From Devosia lucknowensis (GTDB lineage Bacteria; Pseudomonadota; Alphaproteobacteria; Rhizobiales; Devosiaceae): a stretch of DNA of 64,000 nt. Where the stretch lies: NCBI RefSeq assembly GCF_900177655.1, contig NZ_FXWK01000001.1, forward strand, positions 1,612,001 through 1,676,000, written 5' to 3'. Positions 1-7,715 of the stretch are shown piece after piece (position 1 is the stretch's first letter; every line of letters begins with the position of its first letter). The translations under genes were made by a program, and so were the position numbers. The notes below the pieces were generated by a model. That model did no database searches. It was not told the origin of the DNA and was given only the letters and a program-made list of their open reading frames with translations.

Positions 1-849
1 GGCTCGTACATCTACTCTTTCATCGACGCGCGCACGGGCTCAAACGTCGTCGATCGCCGCAGGTATCGGCCAGAGGGCCGCGCCTCTCTGACGATCGACG
101 AACTTTGGAAGATGTTGGCGATCGGCGTGGTGGGCGTTTATCAGCAGACCCCCCACCAGGAACTGGACGGCCGGACGCCGGCAGACGAGTGGGAGCGCCT
201 GATCGATGATTACGGCGTCAACGCCCTGCCCGATCCCAACCGGAAACGGGTCAGCTACGGCCGTCACTCCACCAGGCCGGTCACGCGGTACGGTGTCCCC
301 TTCGCAGGTCTGAGCTACACCAACCCGCTGATCGACTACCATTACCTGCACGGCCACGGTCCGCTCGAAATCGCCGGTGACACTGAAGACCTGGGCGCGA
401 TTTCCGTCCGCATCGGCGATACGTGGTACGAGGCGCCGTGCACCGATCCCGACATGCGGGGCGTGAGGTGGTTGGATTGGAAGGCAGCATGCGCCCCCCA
501 GAAAGACCTCGCCAACGATAACGCCGCCAAGAGGCGTGGAGCACGCCGGCTGGCGAAGCAAGCCATGACGCAGATCCAGGAACATGCCCGCAGTCGTGCG
601 GACACGCCGCCCGAAATCATCACCGCCGAGATGATCGAGCGGGCGGAACGGCAGATCTTCGGGAAGTACCAGCATGCCGAGGAAGACCAGCCGTTCAAGG
701 GCGGCGAGCTGGGCGTCGCCGTGGAACCCTACAACGGACCGGATAGCGGCGCCTCGAACGGGGTGGCCGAATCCAAGCCGGTCGCGAAGCCGGTTCGCAG
801 GGCGCGATCCCGCAAGGGCACGGGTACGACATGGAGCATGGGATCATGA
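1..849 (+). CDS. tniA: Mu/TnsB-class transposase, C-terminal part
   Basis: The reading frame is open from base 1, so the start and the N-terminal and catalytic parts lie upstream. The visible 282 residues begin just after where the catalytic Glu of the DDE core would be expected. They contain the usual downstream segment (a QTPHQELDGRTP-type motif around residues 52-63) and then the Mu-transposase C-terminal beta-barrel (motif ISVRIGDTWYEAP near residues 133-145). A basic tail rich in Arg and Lys follows, like the tails that contact the ATPase in Mu and Tn7 systems. It overlaps the ATPase gene by 4 bp (ATGA). In Tn7 nomenclature it would be TnsB. It binds transposon ends and performs strand transfer. 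Class is confident, exact subfamily is not. Confidence 0.85.
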   Translation, partial: GSYIYSFIDARTGSNVVDRRRYRPEGRASLTIDELWKMLAIGVVGVYQQTPHQELDGRTPADEWERLIDDYGVNALPDPNRKRVSYGRHSTRPVTRYGVPFAGLSYTNPLIDYHYLHGHGPLEIAGDTEDLGAISVRIGDTWYEAPCTDPDMRGVRWLDWKAACAPQKDLANDNAAKRRGARRLAKQAMTQIQEHARSRADTPPEIITAEMIERAERQIFGKYQHAEEDQPFKGGELGVAVEPYNGPDSGASNGVAESKPVAKPVRRARSRKGTGTTWSMGS

Positions 850-1934
850 GTGACGAACGGGACATCGAGCTCGACGACTGGGATCCGCAGGCGCTTGACG
901 GGGAGCATGGCATTGACGTCGCAGACGACGACGGGGCTGCGTTCGAGGACGAGGTGGATGCCAAGTTACTGGCGCTTCGTTCGCTCTACGTGGCGTCCGG
1001 TCGCGACGCCGTCCTCGCCCGCAATTTCGAACGGCTGCTGAAGGAGCGGGATTCCCCGAATCCTATACGGCGTTGGGCAGGTCTTCTGCTCATGGCTCCG
1101 TCCGGCGCCGGAAAGACCAGGATGATGAGTCGCTTTCTGGCCGCCCACCCGCGGGTGCATGACTTCGCAGGAGATGACAGCAACTTCATCGGCATCGACG
1201 TTCCGTCGCCCGTCACCAACAAGTCGCTCGGCCTGGCCGTCCTCAGGAGCATGTATCCCCAGCAGCGGACGGTTCCGCCTACGGGTCCGAAGGCTAACAT
1301 GGACTCGGCGAGCCGCCTGAGCGACATCTGGGACGAAGCCCGCAAGATCTCGGCGGACCTCGATATCCTTGGCCTGTGGATCGACGAGGCACACGACCTC
1401 GCCAACGGCGGCCCCAACACGATGACGATCCTCCGCGCGAGCCTCAAGAGGTGGATGGCGCACGAGCACCGACCGCTGTTGATCCTCAGCGGCACCCCAG
1501 AGCTGGCGGCTTTGTTCGAGACACGGGAGTTTCGGAGGCGTTTCCTCGTCGTTGAGTCGCCGGAGCTGACGGCGGACGCCGATACCGCACACCTGCGCCG
1601 GATGATCGCCCGCTATGCACGCGAGGTCGACCTGGGGATCGACAGCTCGCTGGAGGACTTTATGCCTCGGCTGATCCATGCGGGCACGCGGCAGATCGGG
1701 TGGACCTTGGATCTGGTTTTGGAGGCGATCCGCGTCGCCCTCCTGGAATCAGCCGACCGGCTCGCCATCGAACATTTCGCCGACGCCTATTCGGACATCA
1801 GCGGTTGCGACGCCGACAACAATCCGTTCACCGCCGACGACTGGTCCGGCATCGACACCGTTCTCCACCGGGACCGGGATTTCGTGGAGCCGAAACGACC
1901 TCGCCGGCGCCGCAGGAAGGACACTCCATGGTAA
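846..1934 (+). CDS. tniB: TniB/TnsC-like transposition AAA ATPase
   Basis: A 362-residue AAA+ protein with Walker A (APSGAGKTRM, about residues 84-93) and Walker B (LWIDEAHDL, about 177-185). It is followed by a sensor-like LSGTPEL segment typical of TniB/TnsC proteins. The family forms ATP-bound filaments that link target recognition (TniQ) to the transposase. The start at 846 is preferred over an in-frame ATG at 831 because it forms an ATGA overlap with the transposase stop. The N-terminus is strongly acidic. The gene overlaps tniQ by 7 bp, so the three genes are probably one translationally coupled operon. Confidence 0.88.
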   Translation: MSDERDIELDDWDPQALDGEHGIDVADDDGAAFEDEVDAKLLALRSLYVASGRDAVLARNFERLLKERDSPNPIRRWAGLLLMAPSGAGKTRMMSRFLAAHPRVHDFAGDDSNFIGIDVPSPVTNKSLGLAVLRSMYPQQRTVPPTGPKANMDSASRLSDIWDEARKISADLDILGLWIDEAHDLANGGPNTMTILRASLKRWMAHEHRPLLILSGTPELAALFETREFRRRFLVVESPELTADADTAHLRRMIARYAREVDLGIDSSLEDFMPRLIHAGTRQIGWTLDLVLEAIRVALLESADRLAIEHFADAYSDISGCDADNNPFTADDWSGIDTVLHRDRDFVEPKRPRRRRRKDTPW

Positions 1935-3739
1935 GCAGGCTGCGCATCACCGCGCCGATCCGTAGCGACCAGACCTTGGCGAGTTTCGCCGGCCAACTCG
2001 CTTCGATGAACCACCAGCCGAGCACGGAGGATTTCTGCAAGGACATGGGGACGACGCTTCGCAAGGTCGCGCTCGGCGAGGACGACGCCATCGCCAGGAT
2101 GGCGGAGATCTCCGGCAACGACCCCGATACCGTCGCGCTTTCGGCATTCAGATATGCGTCGGACGGTTCGCTCTCGTTCCGGGGCCAGCGCCTCACCCAG
2201 CAATCTCGATCCGCGCGAAGCGTCCGCTTCTGCGCGAGGTGCCTGTGCGAAGACATCGCAGCAGCCGTCACCGCGGGTGCGCGTCACCCTGAGCACCACG
2301 TATACGGACGGCCGCACTGGCTTTGCTCGCAGATCAGGACATGCGTCAGACACGGGGTAGCGCTTTCCGCGGTCGACGCTCGGCGCGGCGATCACCAATA
2401 CGACTTCGCCGGAGCGCTCAGACCGTTCCTCGGAAACCTGGGAGAACTGGATGCAGCTGCAGCACCGGCAAGGGCTAACGGCCTGGAGCTTTACCTTAGC
2501 GAGCGGTTCTATTCCCAAGGATCGGCCTACCTCGATGGTCTGGGTTACAGCGTGGCAGCGCGCTTCTGCGAGGTCATCGGGTCGGTCGCGAAGTTTGGCC
2601 CGCGGCCGCTGCTGAAGGGGATCGGCGAGGACCGGTGGCATCTGGGCGGCGGGGAAGGATACGCTATCGCCAGCCGAGGACCGGACGGCATCCTGCCGTT
2701 CCTTTCAACGCTCAAGGACAAGGATAGCCGGGATCCGCGGGACGGCCCACATATCGATTGGGGTATTTTGCACGACTGGCTCGAGGAGACGCGGGACCCC
2801 GAGCTCTCTCCGTTGCTGGAGTTGGCCCGCGACTTCATCGCCTCCAACTACGCCATCGCCAAGGGCAGGAAGATCCTCGGACGGCCGGCGGCCGAGCGGA
2901 AGATGCATTCGGTTACCAGCGCCGCCATCGAACACGGCGTGCATGCGAAGGTGCTGAGGAACCAGCTCGTCCAGGCCGGCGTGATCGAAGACCGACCCGA
3001 GGTCCCCGAAAACCTCATGCTGTTTCCAGCGGCGCCGAACGAGGATCTGCTTCGGCGTCTGGGTCGCGGCATCACCGCCCAGGAAGCCAGAGAGCGTATC
3101 GACTGCGACCGGTCGATCTTCTTCCCCTTCGTTGAAGCCGGAATACTGGCTCCGGTCGTCGACGTTGATACCGGCTACCCCCTCTACGACGTCGAAGACC
3201 TAGAGCGGTTCCTCGACTGTCTCGTGGAAAAGGCCGTCGTTTACGATGCCGTGCCGGAGGGGATGACCGGCGTGGTCGAGGCGCGCCGGCGCTTGTCGTG
3301 CACCCACGCCGAGGTGGCCAATCTCATTTTGGACAGACGACTCTCACGCGTGGGCGTTCTAGCCGGTCGACGCGGTTACCCGGCCCTGCTTGTCGACCCC
3401 GACGAGATCGGCCCCATGATCCGGAAAACTTTCGAAGGTGTCGTCCCTAACGACATCATCGAAGATTTCGGGATAGCCCATGCGGCGTTGTCGGAGCTCC
3501 TCGACACACGGCTGCCGACGACCTTGGAAATGCACCCTTCGAAGAAACGCCCGCAGCGCGTCGTCGAGCGCGGCGTCTATGACGCTTTCAAGAGCCGCTA
3601 CGTCAGCCTTAGGGATTTGGCCCGTATCGATGGCGTCACCTCCAAAAGCAAGCTGGCCAGTCTTCGGCGACGTGGGATAGGGCACGACCCAACGTTCCCG
3701 GCCGGCGCCTACGTGTACCAGAGGGACCGCCTCGACTAG
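1928..3739 (+). CDS. tniQ: TniQ/TnsD-like target-selection protein
   Basis: A 603-residue protein whose N-terminal part carries the TniQ zinc-binding signature: Cys102-x2-Cys105 followed by D109, then a Trp131 region and Cys139-x2-His142. The family chooses the insertion site and recruits the ATPase. At 603 aa it is longer than the roughly 400-aa TniQ of Tn5053 and closer to TnsD of Tn7. The C-terminal half has several segments that look like repeated small helical or winged-helix modules (for example around residues 445-470 and 510-540). This suggests sequence-specific target recognition, an inference. It starts inside the tniB stop region and is followed by a Rho-independent terminator. Confidence 0.85.
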   Translation: MVSRLRITAPIRSDQTLASFAGQLASMNHQPSTEDFCKDMGTTLRKVALGEDDAIARMAEISGNDPDTVALSAFRYASDGSLSFRGQRLTQQSRSARSVRFCARCLCEDIAAAVTAGARHPEHHVYGRPHWLCSQIRTCVRHGVALSAVDARRGDHQYDFAGALRPFLGNLGELDAAAAPARANGLELYLSERFYSQGSAYLDGLGYSVAARFCEVIGSVAKFGPRPLLKGIGEDRWHLGGGEGYAIASRGPDGILPFLSTLKDKDSRDPRDGPHIDWGILHDWLEETRDPELSPLLELARDFIASNYAIAKGRKILGRPAAERKMHSVTSAAIEHGVHAKVLRNQLVQAGVIEDRPEVPENLMLFPAAPNEDLLRRLGRGITAQEARERIDCDRSIFFPFVEAGILAPVVDVDTGYPLYDVEDLERFLDCLVEKAVVYDAVPEGMTGVVEARRRLSCTHAEVANLILDRRLSRVGVLAGRRGYPALLVDPDEIGPMIRKTFEGVVPNDIIEDFGIAHAALSELLDTRLPTTLEMHPSKKRPQRVVERGVYDAFKSRYVSLRDLARIDGVTSKSKLASLRRRGIGHDPTFPAGAYVYQRDRLD

Positions 3740-3760
3740 TACTCCGTCGCCATCGCGTGG

Positions 3761-3788
3761 AAAACCCGGCCTCGAGCCGGGTTTTTTT
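3761..3788 (+). terminator. Rho-independent terminator after tniQ
   Basis: The stem AACCCGGC / GCCGGGTT with a CTCGA loop is followed by a run of T. It lies 22 bp past the tniQ stop and closes the transposition operon. Confidence 0.85.
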
Positions 3789-3811
3789 GTGCCTGGATTC
3801 CGAATTTCACT

Positions 3812-3926
3812 GATTGTGCCGGTGGAAGATGACGGATTATCGCGGAGGAATTTCAGAGATTATGCTGGTGTTCCGTTACGGATTATCACGGAGCGATTTC
3901 ACTGATTATCGCGGATAAATTTCACG
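3812..3926. repeat. Five 23-bp-spaced units, probable TnsB-binding array
   Basis: The core GATTATCGCGGA (with variants) starts at 3812, 3835, 3858, 3881 and 3904, each exactly 23 bp from the last. Units at 3835, 3881 and 3904 end in ATTTCA-containing sequence. Units at 3812 and 3858 share a GCYGGTG variant and end differently, so there is a secondary 46-bp alternation. Such tandem, helically phased sites next to a tns/tni operon are what transposase-binding sites at a Tn7-like end look like. There are no spacers, so this is not a CRISPR array. Confidence 0.75.
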
Positions 3927-3990
3927 AATACTGAATGCCTGCCGATAGCGACCGTTGAAAACGTTGAGCTTTTTTCGCAGTCGGATAGTA

Positions 3991-4010
3991 GATTATGGCG
4001 GACTCCTACA
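3991..4010. repeat. Sixth repeat core leading to putative terminal ACA
   Basis: GATTATGGCGGA at 3991-4002 matches the core of the array and is followed by CTCCTACA. Read on the other strand this starts TGTAGGAG, and TGT...ACA is the usual terminus of Tn7- and Tn5053-family elements. It lies 87 bp from the last array unit, out of phase with the 23-bp spacing. The flanking AGCCC (4011-4015) would be the target duplication if the element duplicates 5 bp. Confidence 0.5.
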
Positions 4011-4112
4011 AGCCCGCTTACACCGCACCGCAATCTGCAACTACAGTGGCACGAGCATTGATATCAGAATTATCGATTGCGCTGCTAAGCTGTGCAGGAA
4101 GGGTAAAGAGCG

Positions 4113-4784
4113 ATGCGTGTCCTGTTCGTGGAGGATGACAGCGAGCTGGCGGAGTGGACTGCTCGCGCCCTGACCAAGCGATATGGCTTCGTCATCGACT
4201 GGGCAGACAACGGTTTGTCGGCGGATCGCCAATTGCAGAATGACGGCTTCGACGTTGTCGTGCTCGATCTCGGCCTTCCAGAAATCGACGGTCGGACGGT
4301 GCTGGAGCGGATGCGCCAGAGAAATGACACCACGCCGACCTTGATCCTTACGGCAAAGGATTCCCTCACAGAGCGGATAGACAGCCTGCATGCCGGTGCC
4401 GACGACTTCCTCGGCAAGCCATTTGCCATCGAAGAGCTCGAAGCGCGGCTGACTGCCCTCGTGCGACGTTCTCACGGCCGGAACAGCGGCACTTTTTCCC
4501 TGGGGGAGCTCACGTATCACCCGGCGGAGCAGCGTTTCACCCTGGCCGGAGAGCCACTCGAACTGACGCCGCGAGAGCACACATTGCTCCGCATCCTGCT
4601 CCAACATGCGGGTGAGCCAATGTCGAAGCAAAAGATCATGGATCGAATGTTCGACTACGATGCCGACATCCATCTCGAGGCGATCGAGGTGATAGCCCAT
4701 CGGCTGCGCAAGAAAATCGGCAGCCGGGTCGTCATCAGGACCTTGCGCGGGCTTGGGTATGTCCTGGAGTCCAATCCGACGTGA
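4113..4784 (+). CDS. TctD-like OmpR-family response regulator
   Basis: A 223-residue response regulator with an N-terminal receiver (acidic pocket ED near residues 7-8, phospho-acceptor Asp52 in LDLGLP, Lys in GKPF) and a C-terminal OmpR/PhoB winged helix. It overlaps the downstream histidine kinase by 4 bp (GTGA), so the two are co-translated. It lies just upstream of a complete TctCBA transporter, which is the arrangement of TctDE control of tricarboxylate uptake in other proteobacteria. That it controls this transporter is inferred from position. The putative transposon end is about 100 bp upstream of its start, so the insertion may have altered its promoter. Confidence 0.9.
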   Translation: MRVLFVEDDSELAEWTARALTKRYGFVIDWADNGLSADRQLQNDGFDVVVLDLGLPEIDGRTVLERMRQRNDTTPTLILTAKDSLTERIDSLHAGADDFLGKPFAIEELEARLTALVRRSHGRNSGTFSLGELTYHPAEQRFTLAGEPLELTPREHTLLRILLQHAGEPMSKQKIMDRMFDYDADIHLEAIEVIAHRLRKKIGSRVVIRTLRGLGYVLESNPT

Positions 4785-6196
4785 GCGAGGGTGCTGCTCA
4801 CGCCCAAAAAGGCCGAAGACTGGCCCTTACGCTGGCGCTGTGGATCCTGCCCGCGGTGATGCTGACCATGGGTACCAGTCTGTGGATGAGCGCGACAACG
4901 ATCGTCGAGCTTTCCGATAGCGCTTATGACCGGTCCTTGGCCGGTGCCGTCAGAGCGATTGACGCCAATATCTCCACCGAAAGCGGCGGCGTGGGGGTGG
5001 AGTTGCCATACAATCTGTTCTCGTTTTTCCAGCTTACTGCCCAGGGACGGGTCTATTTCAACGTCTCCACGGACGACGGCCTGGTGCAGATCGGCGACGT
5101 TCTCTTGCCTCCGACGCTGGATCTGTCACCTGGAGAGATACGCTTTCACGACGGTGAATATTTCGGTGAAACCATTCGCATCGGCGCATTGCGCAGGCCG
5201 CTTGATCCAACCGAGCCAGCCGGAACGAGCATCACGATACAGGTCGCCGAGACCAAGTCTTCCCGCAACGCCTTCCAGAACACGCTGATCGAGAGGGCAA
5301 TTCTGCGAGACGTCATGGTCGTGGCGGCCCTTGTGGGGCTGCTGACGCTTGGTGTGTTCATGGCGTTGCGGCCGCTGCGCCGACTGCGCGACGAAATTGA
5401 TCGCCGGGCATCGGATGACCTGAAACCCATTGCTGGACAGAAGCTTCCGGCTGAAGTTCGCCCGCTCGTGGAAGCAGTGAACAGGCTGATGAACCGGCGC
5501 CAGGAGCTGGCCGATCTCCAGCGTCGCTTCCTGGACGATGCATCCCATCAGCTGCGCACACCCATGGCGGTGCTGCGAACGCAGATCGATCTGGCTTTGC
5601 ATGATCGTGACGTCGATACGATCCACGAGACGCTGCGCTCGTCGATGGACGTTCTCGACCGCTCCACGCGGACGACGACGCAATTGCTGACGCTGGCACG
5701 AACGCAAGCCTCCGAAGGGACCGATATCTATCCCCAGCACAGCCTGGAATTCGCCGAAACGGTTGCCGAGGTCATCCGGGGCCTTTGGCCGAAGCTGCGG
5801 GCCCGGCGGATGGAGTGCGAATTTCACGATCCAGGACAGCCGGTATGGGTTCGCGCGAATCGCGCCCTTCTGGAAGAAGCCGTATCCAACCTTCTGGACA
5901 ATGCCATCAACTATGCCCCGCGCGCATCAGTCATCGATGCCCGTCTGACATGCACGGAGGATGAGGCCGTTCTTCAAATTCTGGATGAGGGGCCCGGCAT
6001 GGCCGAGGGCGAACTCGCCAATGCCGGCATCAGATTTCGGCGAGGTAGTGCCGCGCGCAACGGGCGGACCGGTAGCGGCCTTGGGCTGGCCATCGCACAG
6101 ACCGCCCTGCGCGCCTGTGGCGGAACGATCAAGCTGGCCAATCGCGAGGATCGATCGGGGCTTTCCGCGACGATCAGGCTCCCCATAGAGCGCTGA
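4781..6196 (+). CDS. TctE-like sensor histidine kinase
   Basis: A 471-residue membrane kinase starting with GTG. It has an N-terminal membrane segment (about residues 14-36), a periplasmic TctE-type sensor region of about 130 residues, a second membrane segment near 180-198 and a HAMP-like linker. The H-box SHQLRTP has the phospho-acceptor His near residue 256. The ATPase boxes follow: N box NLLDNAINYAP, then DEGPGM and GSGLGLAIA. It is the partner of the regulator immediately upstream and likely senses the organic acid substrate of the transporter downstream or its loaded binding protein. That substrate is unknown. Confidence 0.9.
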   Translation: MSEGAAHAQKGRRLALTLALWILPAVMLTMGTSLWMSATTIVELSDSAYDRSLAGAVRAIDANISTESGGVGVELPYNLFSFFQLTAQGRVYFNVSTDDGLVQIGDVLLPPTLDLSPGEIRFHDGEYFGETIRIGALRRPLDPTEPAGTSITIQVAETKSSRNAFQNTLIERAILRDVMVVAALVGLLTLGVFMALRPLRRLRDEIDRRASDDLKPIAGQKLPAEVRPLVEAVNRLMNRRQELADLQRRFLDDASHQLRTPMAVLRTQIDLALHDRDVDTIHETLRSSMDVLDRSTRTTTQLLTLARTQASEGTDIYPQHSLEFAETVAEVIRGLWPKLRARRMECEFHDPGQPVWVRANRALLEEAVSNLLDNAINYAPRASVIDARLTCTEDEAVLQILDEGPGMAEGELANAGIRFRRGSAARNGRTGSGLGLAIAQTALRACGGTIKLANREDRSGLSATIRLPIER

Positions 6197-6276
6197 AAGC
6201 CGGTTGAAAGCTAGCATCAGCTATCCATGCGGTGCGGGTTGGAGGACCCGAACCAAAAATCTCGGAGGAGACAATC

Positions 6277-7266
6277 ATGAAGAGCACTCTACGTGCCGTG
6301 GCAGCTTGCGCGGTTATGGGCAGCATCGCTGCCGCGCCTCTGCCGGCCTTTGCAGAGCCTGCAAATCCAGAATGCATCGCACCGGCGCAGCCCGGCGGCG
6401 GCTTCGACATCACCTGCAAGCTGGCGCAGTCGTCGCTGGCCGAATCCGGCGCGCTGAACACCCAGATGCGTGTATCCTATATGCCCGGCGGCATCGGCGC
6501 GGTGGCATACAACACGATCGTCGGGCAGCGGCGCGCCGAGGCCGGCACGATCGTCGCTTTCTCGGCCGGGTCGCTCCTGAATATCGCGCAGGGCAAGTTT
6601 GGTGAATATACCGAAGCCGACGTTCGCTGGGTCGCCGTTGTCGGCGCCGACTTCGGGGCCGTCGTGGTTCAGCAGGACGGCGAATACGACTCGCTGCCGG
6701 CTCTGGTCGACGCGATCAAGGCGGACCCGACATCGGTGATCATCGGCGCTGGCGGCACAATCGGCAGCCAGGACTGGATGAAAGCCGCCATGCTGGCTCG
6801 GGCCGCCGGCATTGATTACAAGGCCATGCGCTTTGTTGCGTTTGAAGGTGGTGGCGACTGCGCTACGGCGCTTCAGGGCGGTCACGTGGATGTCTGCATG
6901 AACGACGTCGGCGACAGCCAGGCGGCCATCGACGGCGGTGCGCCGCTCAAGCTGCTCGCCGTCCTCAACGAGAGCCGCCTGCCCGGCAAACTCTCCGAGG
7001 TTCCCACTGCCGCGGAACAAGGTTTCGACATTCGCTGGCCGATCGCGCGTGGCTTTTACGTTGGCCCCGATGTCAGCGATGCAGATTACCAGTGGTGGGT
7101 CGACGCATTCACTCAGACCATGGAATGGTCCGGCTACCAGGATGCCCTGACCCAGCGCAACCTCTTCATGTTGCCATTGGTCGGTGAAGATACGGATGCC
7201 TTCGTCAAGGAACAGGTCGAGTATTACAAGGCGCTTGCGACCGAGTTCGAACTCGTCACGCAGTAG
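6277..7266 (+). CDS. tctC: TctC-family periplasmic binding protein
   Basis: A 329-residue exported solute receptor of the tripartite tricarboxylate transporter (TTT) family. The start at 6277 is chosen because it follows a GGAGGAG ribosome-binding site and gives a proper signal peptide (cleavage likely after AFA). The family ligand motif is present as APAQPGGGFDIT near residues 36-47. Two cysteines flank this motif (about residues 34 and 48). The protein captures a carboxylate-type ligand in the periplasm and passes it to TctAB. The upstream TctDE pair and the downstream tctB and tctA form one block. Confidence 0.88.
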   Translation: MKSTLRAVAACAVMGSIAAAPLPAFAEPANPECIAPAQPGGGFDITCKLAQSSLAESGALNTQMRVSYMPGGIGAVAYNTIVGQRRAEAGTIVAFSAGSLLNIAQGKFGEYTEADVRWVAVVGADFGAVVVQQDGEYDSLPALVDAIKADPTSVIIGAGGTIGSQDWMKAAMLARAAGIDYKAMRFVAFEGGGDCATALQGGHVDVCMNDVGDSQAAIDGGAPLKLLAVLNESRLPGKLSEVPTAAEQGFDIRWPIARGFYVGPDVSDADYQWWVDAFTQTMEWSGYQDALTQRNLFMLPLVGEDTDAFVKEQVEYYKALATEFELVTQ

Positions 7267-7274
7267 GCATCGAC

Positions 7275-7715
7275 ATGACAAACGATCGTACTCTCGGGAT
7301 TGCCGCTCTCTCCCTGGCGGCAATCATGATCGCCTACGGCTACGGACTTGATGCACCGTTCGTCTATGAGCCTGTCGGGCCCAAGGCCTTTCCGCTTTTC
7401 GCAGCAGGGCTGATAGCGATCTGCGGACTGGTCCTCGTGATCAAGGGCGGCGGTGCGATCGAAAAGGCAGGACCCGGCGTTGGCCGGGCCCTGCTGCTTC
7501 TCGGCCTATCCCTTCTTGCATACGCCGTCCTGTTCCAGCCGCTCGGCTACATCGTCTCCACCACACTGCTCATGGTGCCCATCGCCATGATTTTCGGGGC
7601 TCGCTGGTGGCAAGGGCTGCTGACGGGCGCAGCGCTTGGAGTTTTTGGCTACCTCCTGTTCGACCGCGCGCTTTCCGTCGTGCTGCCTGCAGGCATTCTC
7701 GGAGGGATCATCTGA
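7275..7715 (+). CDS. tctB: TctB-family small membrane subunit
   Basis: A 146-residue hydrophobic protein with four apparent membrane helices and the early VGPKAFP motif (about residues 34-40) seen in TctB proteins. It is the small membrane subunit of the TTT carrier. It lies 8 bp after tctC, and its stop overlaps the tctA start by one base (TGATG). Confidence 0.85.
   Translation: MTNDRTLGIAALSLAAIMIAYGYGLDAPFVYEPVGPKAFPLFAAGLIAICGLVLVIKGGGAIEKAGPGVGRALLLLGLSLLAYAVLFQPLGYIVSTTLLMVPIAMIFGARWWQGLLTGAALGVFGYLLFDRALSVVLPAGILGGII

Larger units (their letters stand above)
1..4010 (+). mobile_element. Tn7/Tn5053-type transposon, one end
   Basis: Three co-directional, overlapping genes encode a Mu/TnsB-class DDE transposase (cut by the window edge), a TniB/TnsC-class AAA ATPase and a TniQ/TnsD-class target protein, the core set of Tn7- and Tn5053-like transposons. 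They are followed by a terminator and a periodic array of short repeats, as expected of a transposase-binding end. The outer boundary is placed at the ACA (TGT on the other strand) at 4008-4010, because a sixth copy of the repeat core leads into it. The boundary is an inference. The opposite end, any TnsA or resolvase gene and any cargo lie upstream of this window. Confidence 0.72.

Noticed and set aside
3812-3926. The 23-bp array as a CRISPR array
   Set aside because: The period is only 23 bp with no unique spacers between repeats, units vary internally, and no cas gene is nearby. The transposon context explains it better.
1-4010. A CRISPR-associated transposon (CAST)
   Set aside because: The tnsB-tnsC-tniQ set fits, but no Cas12k, Cascade gene or CRISPR array is in the window, and the long TniQ is unlike the short TniQ of type V-K CASTs.
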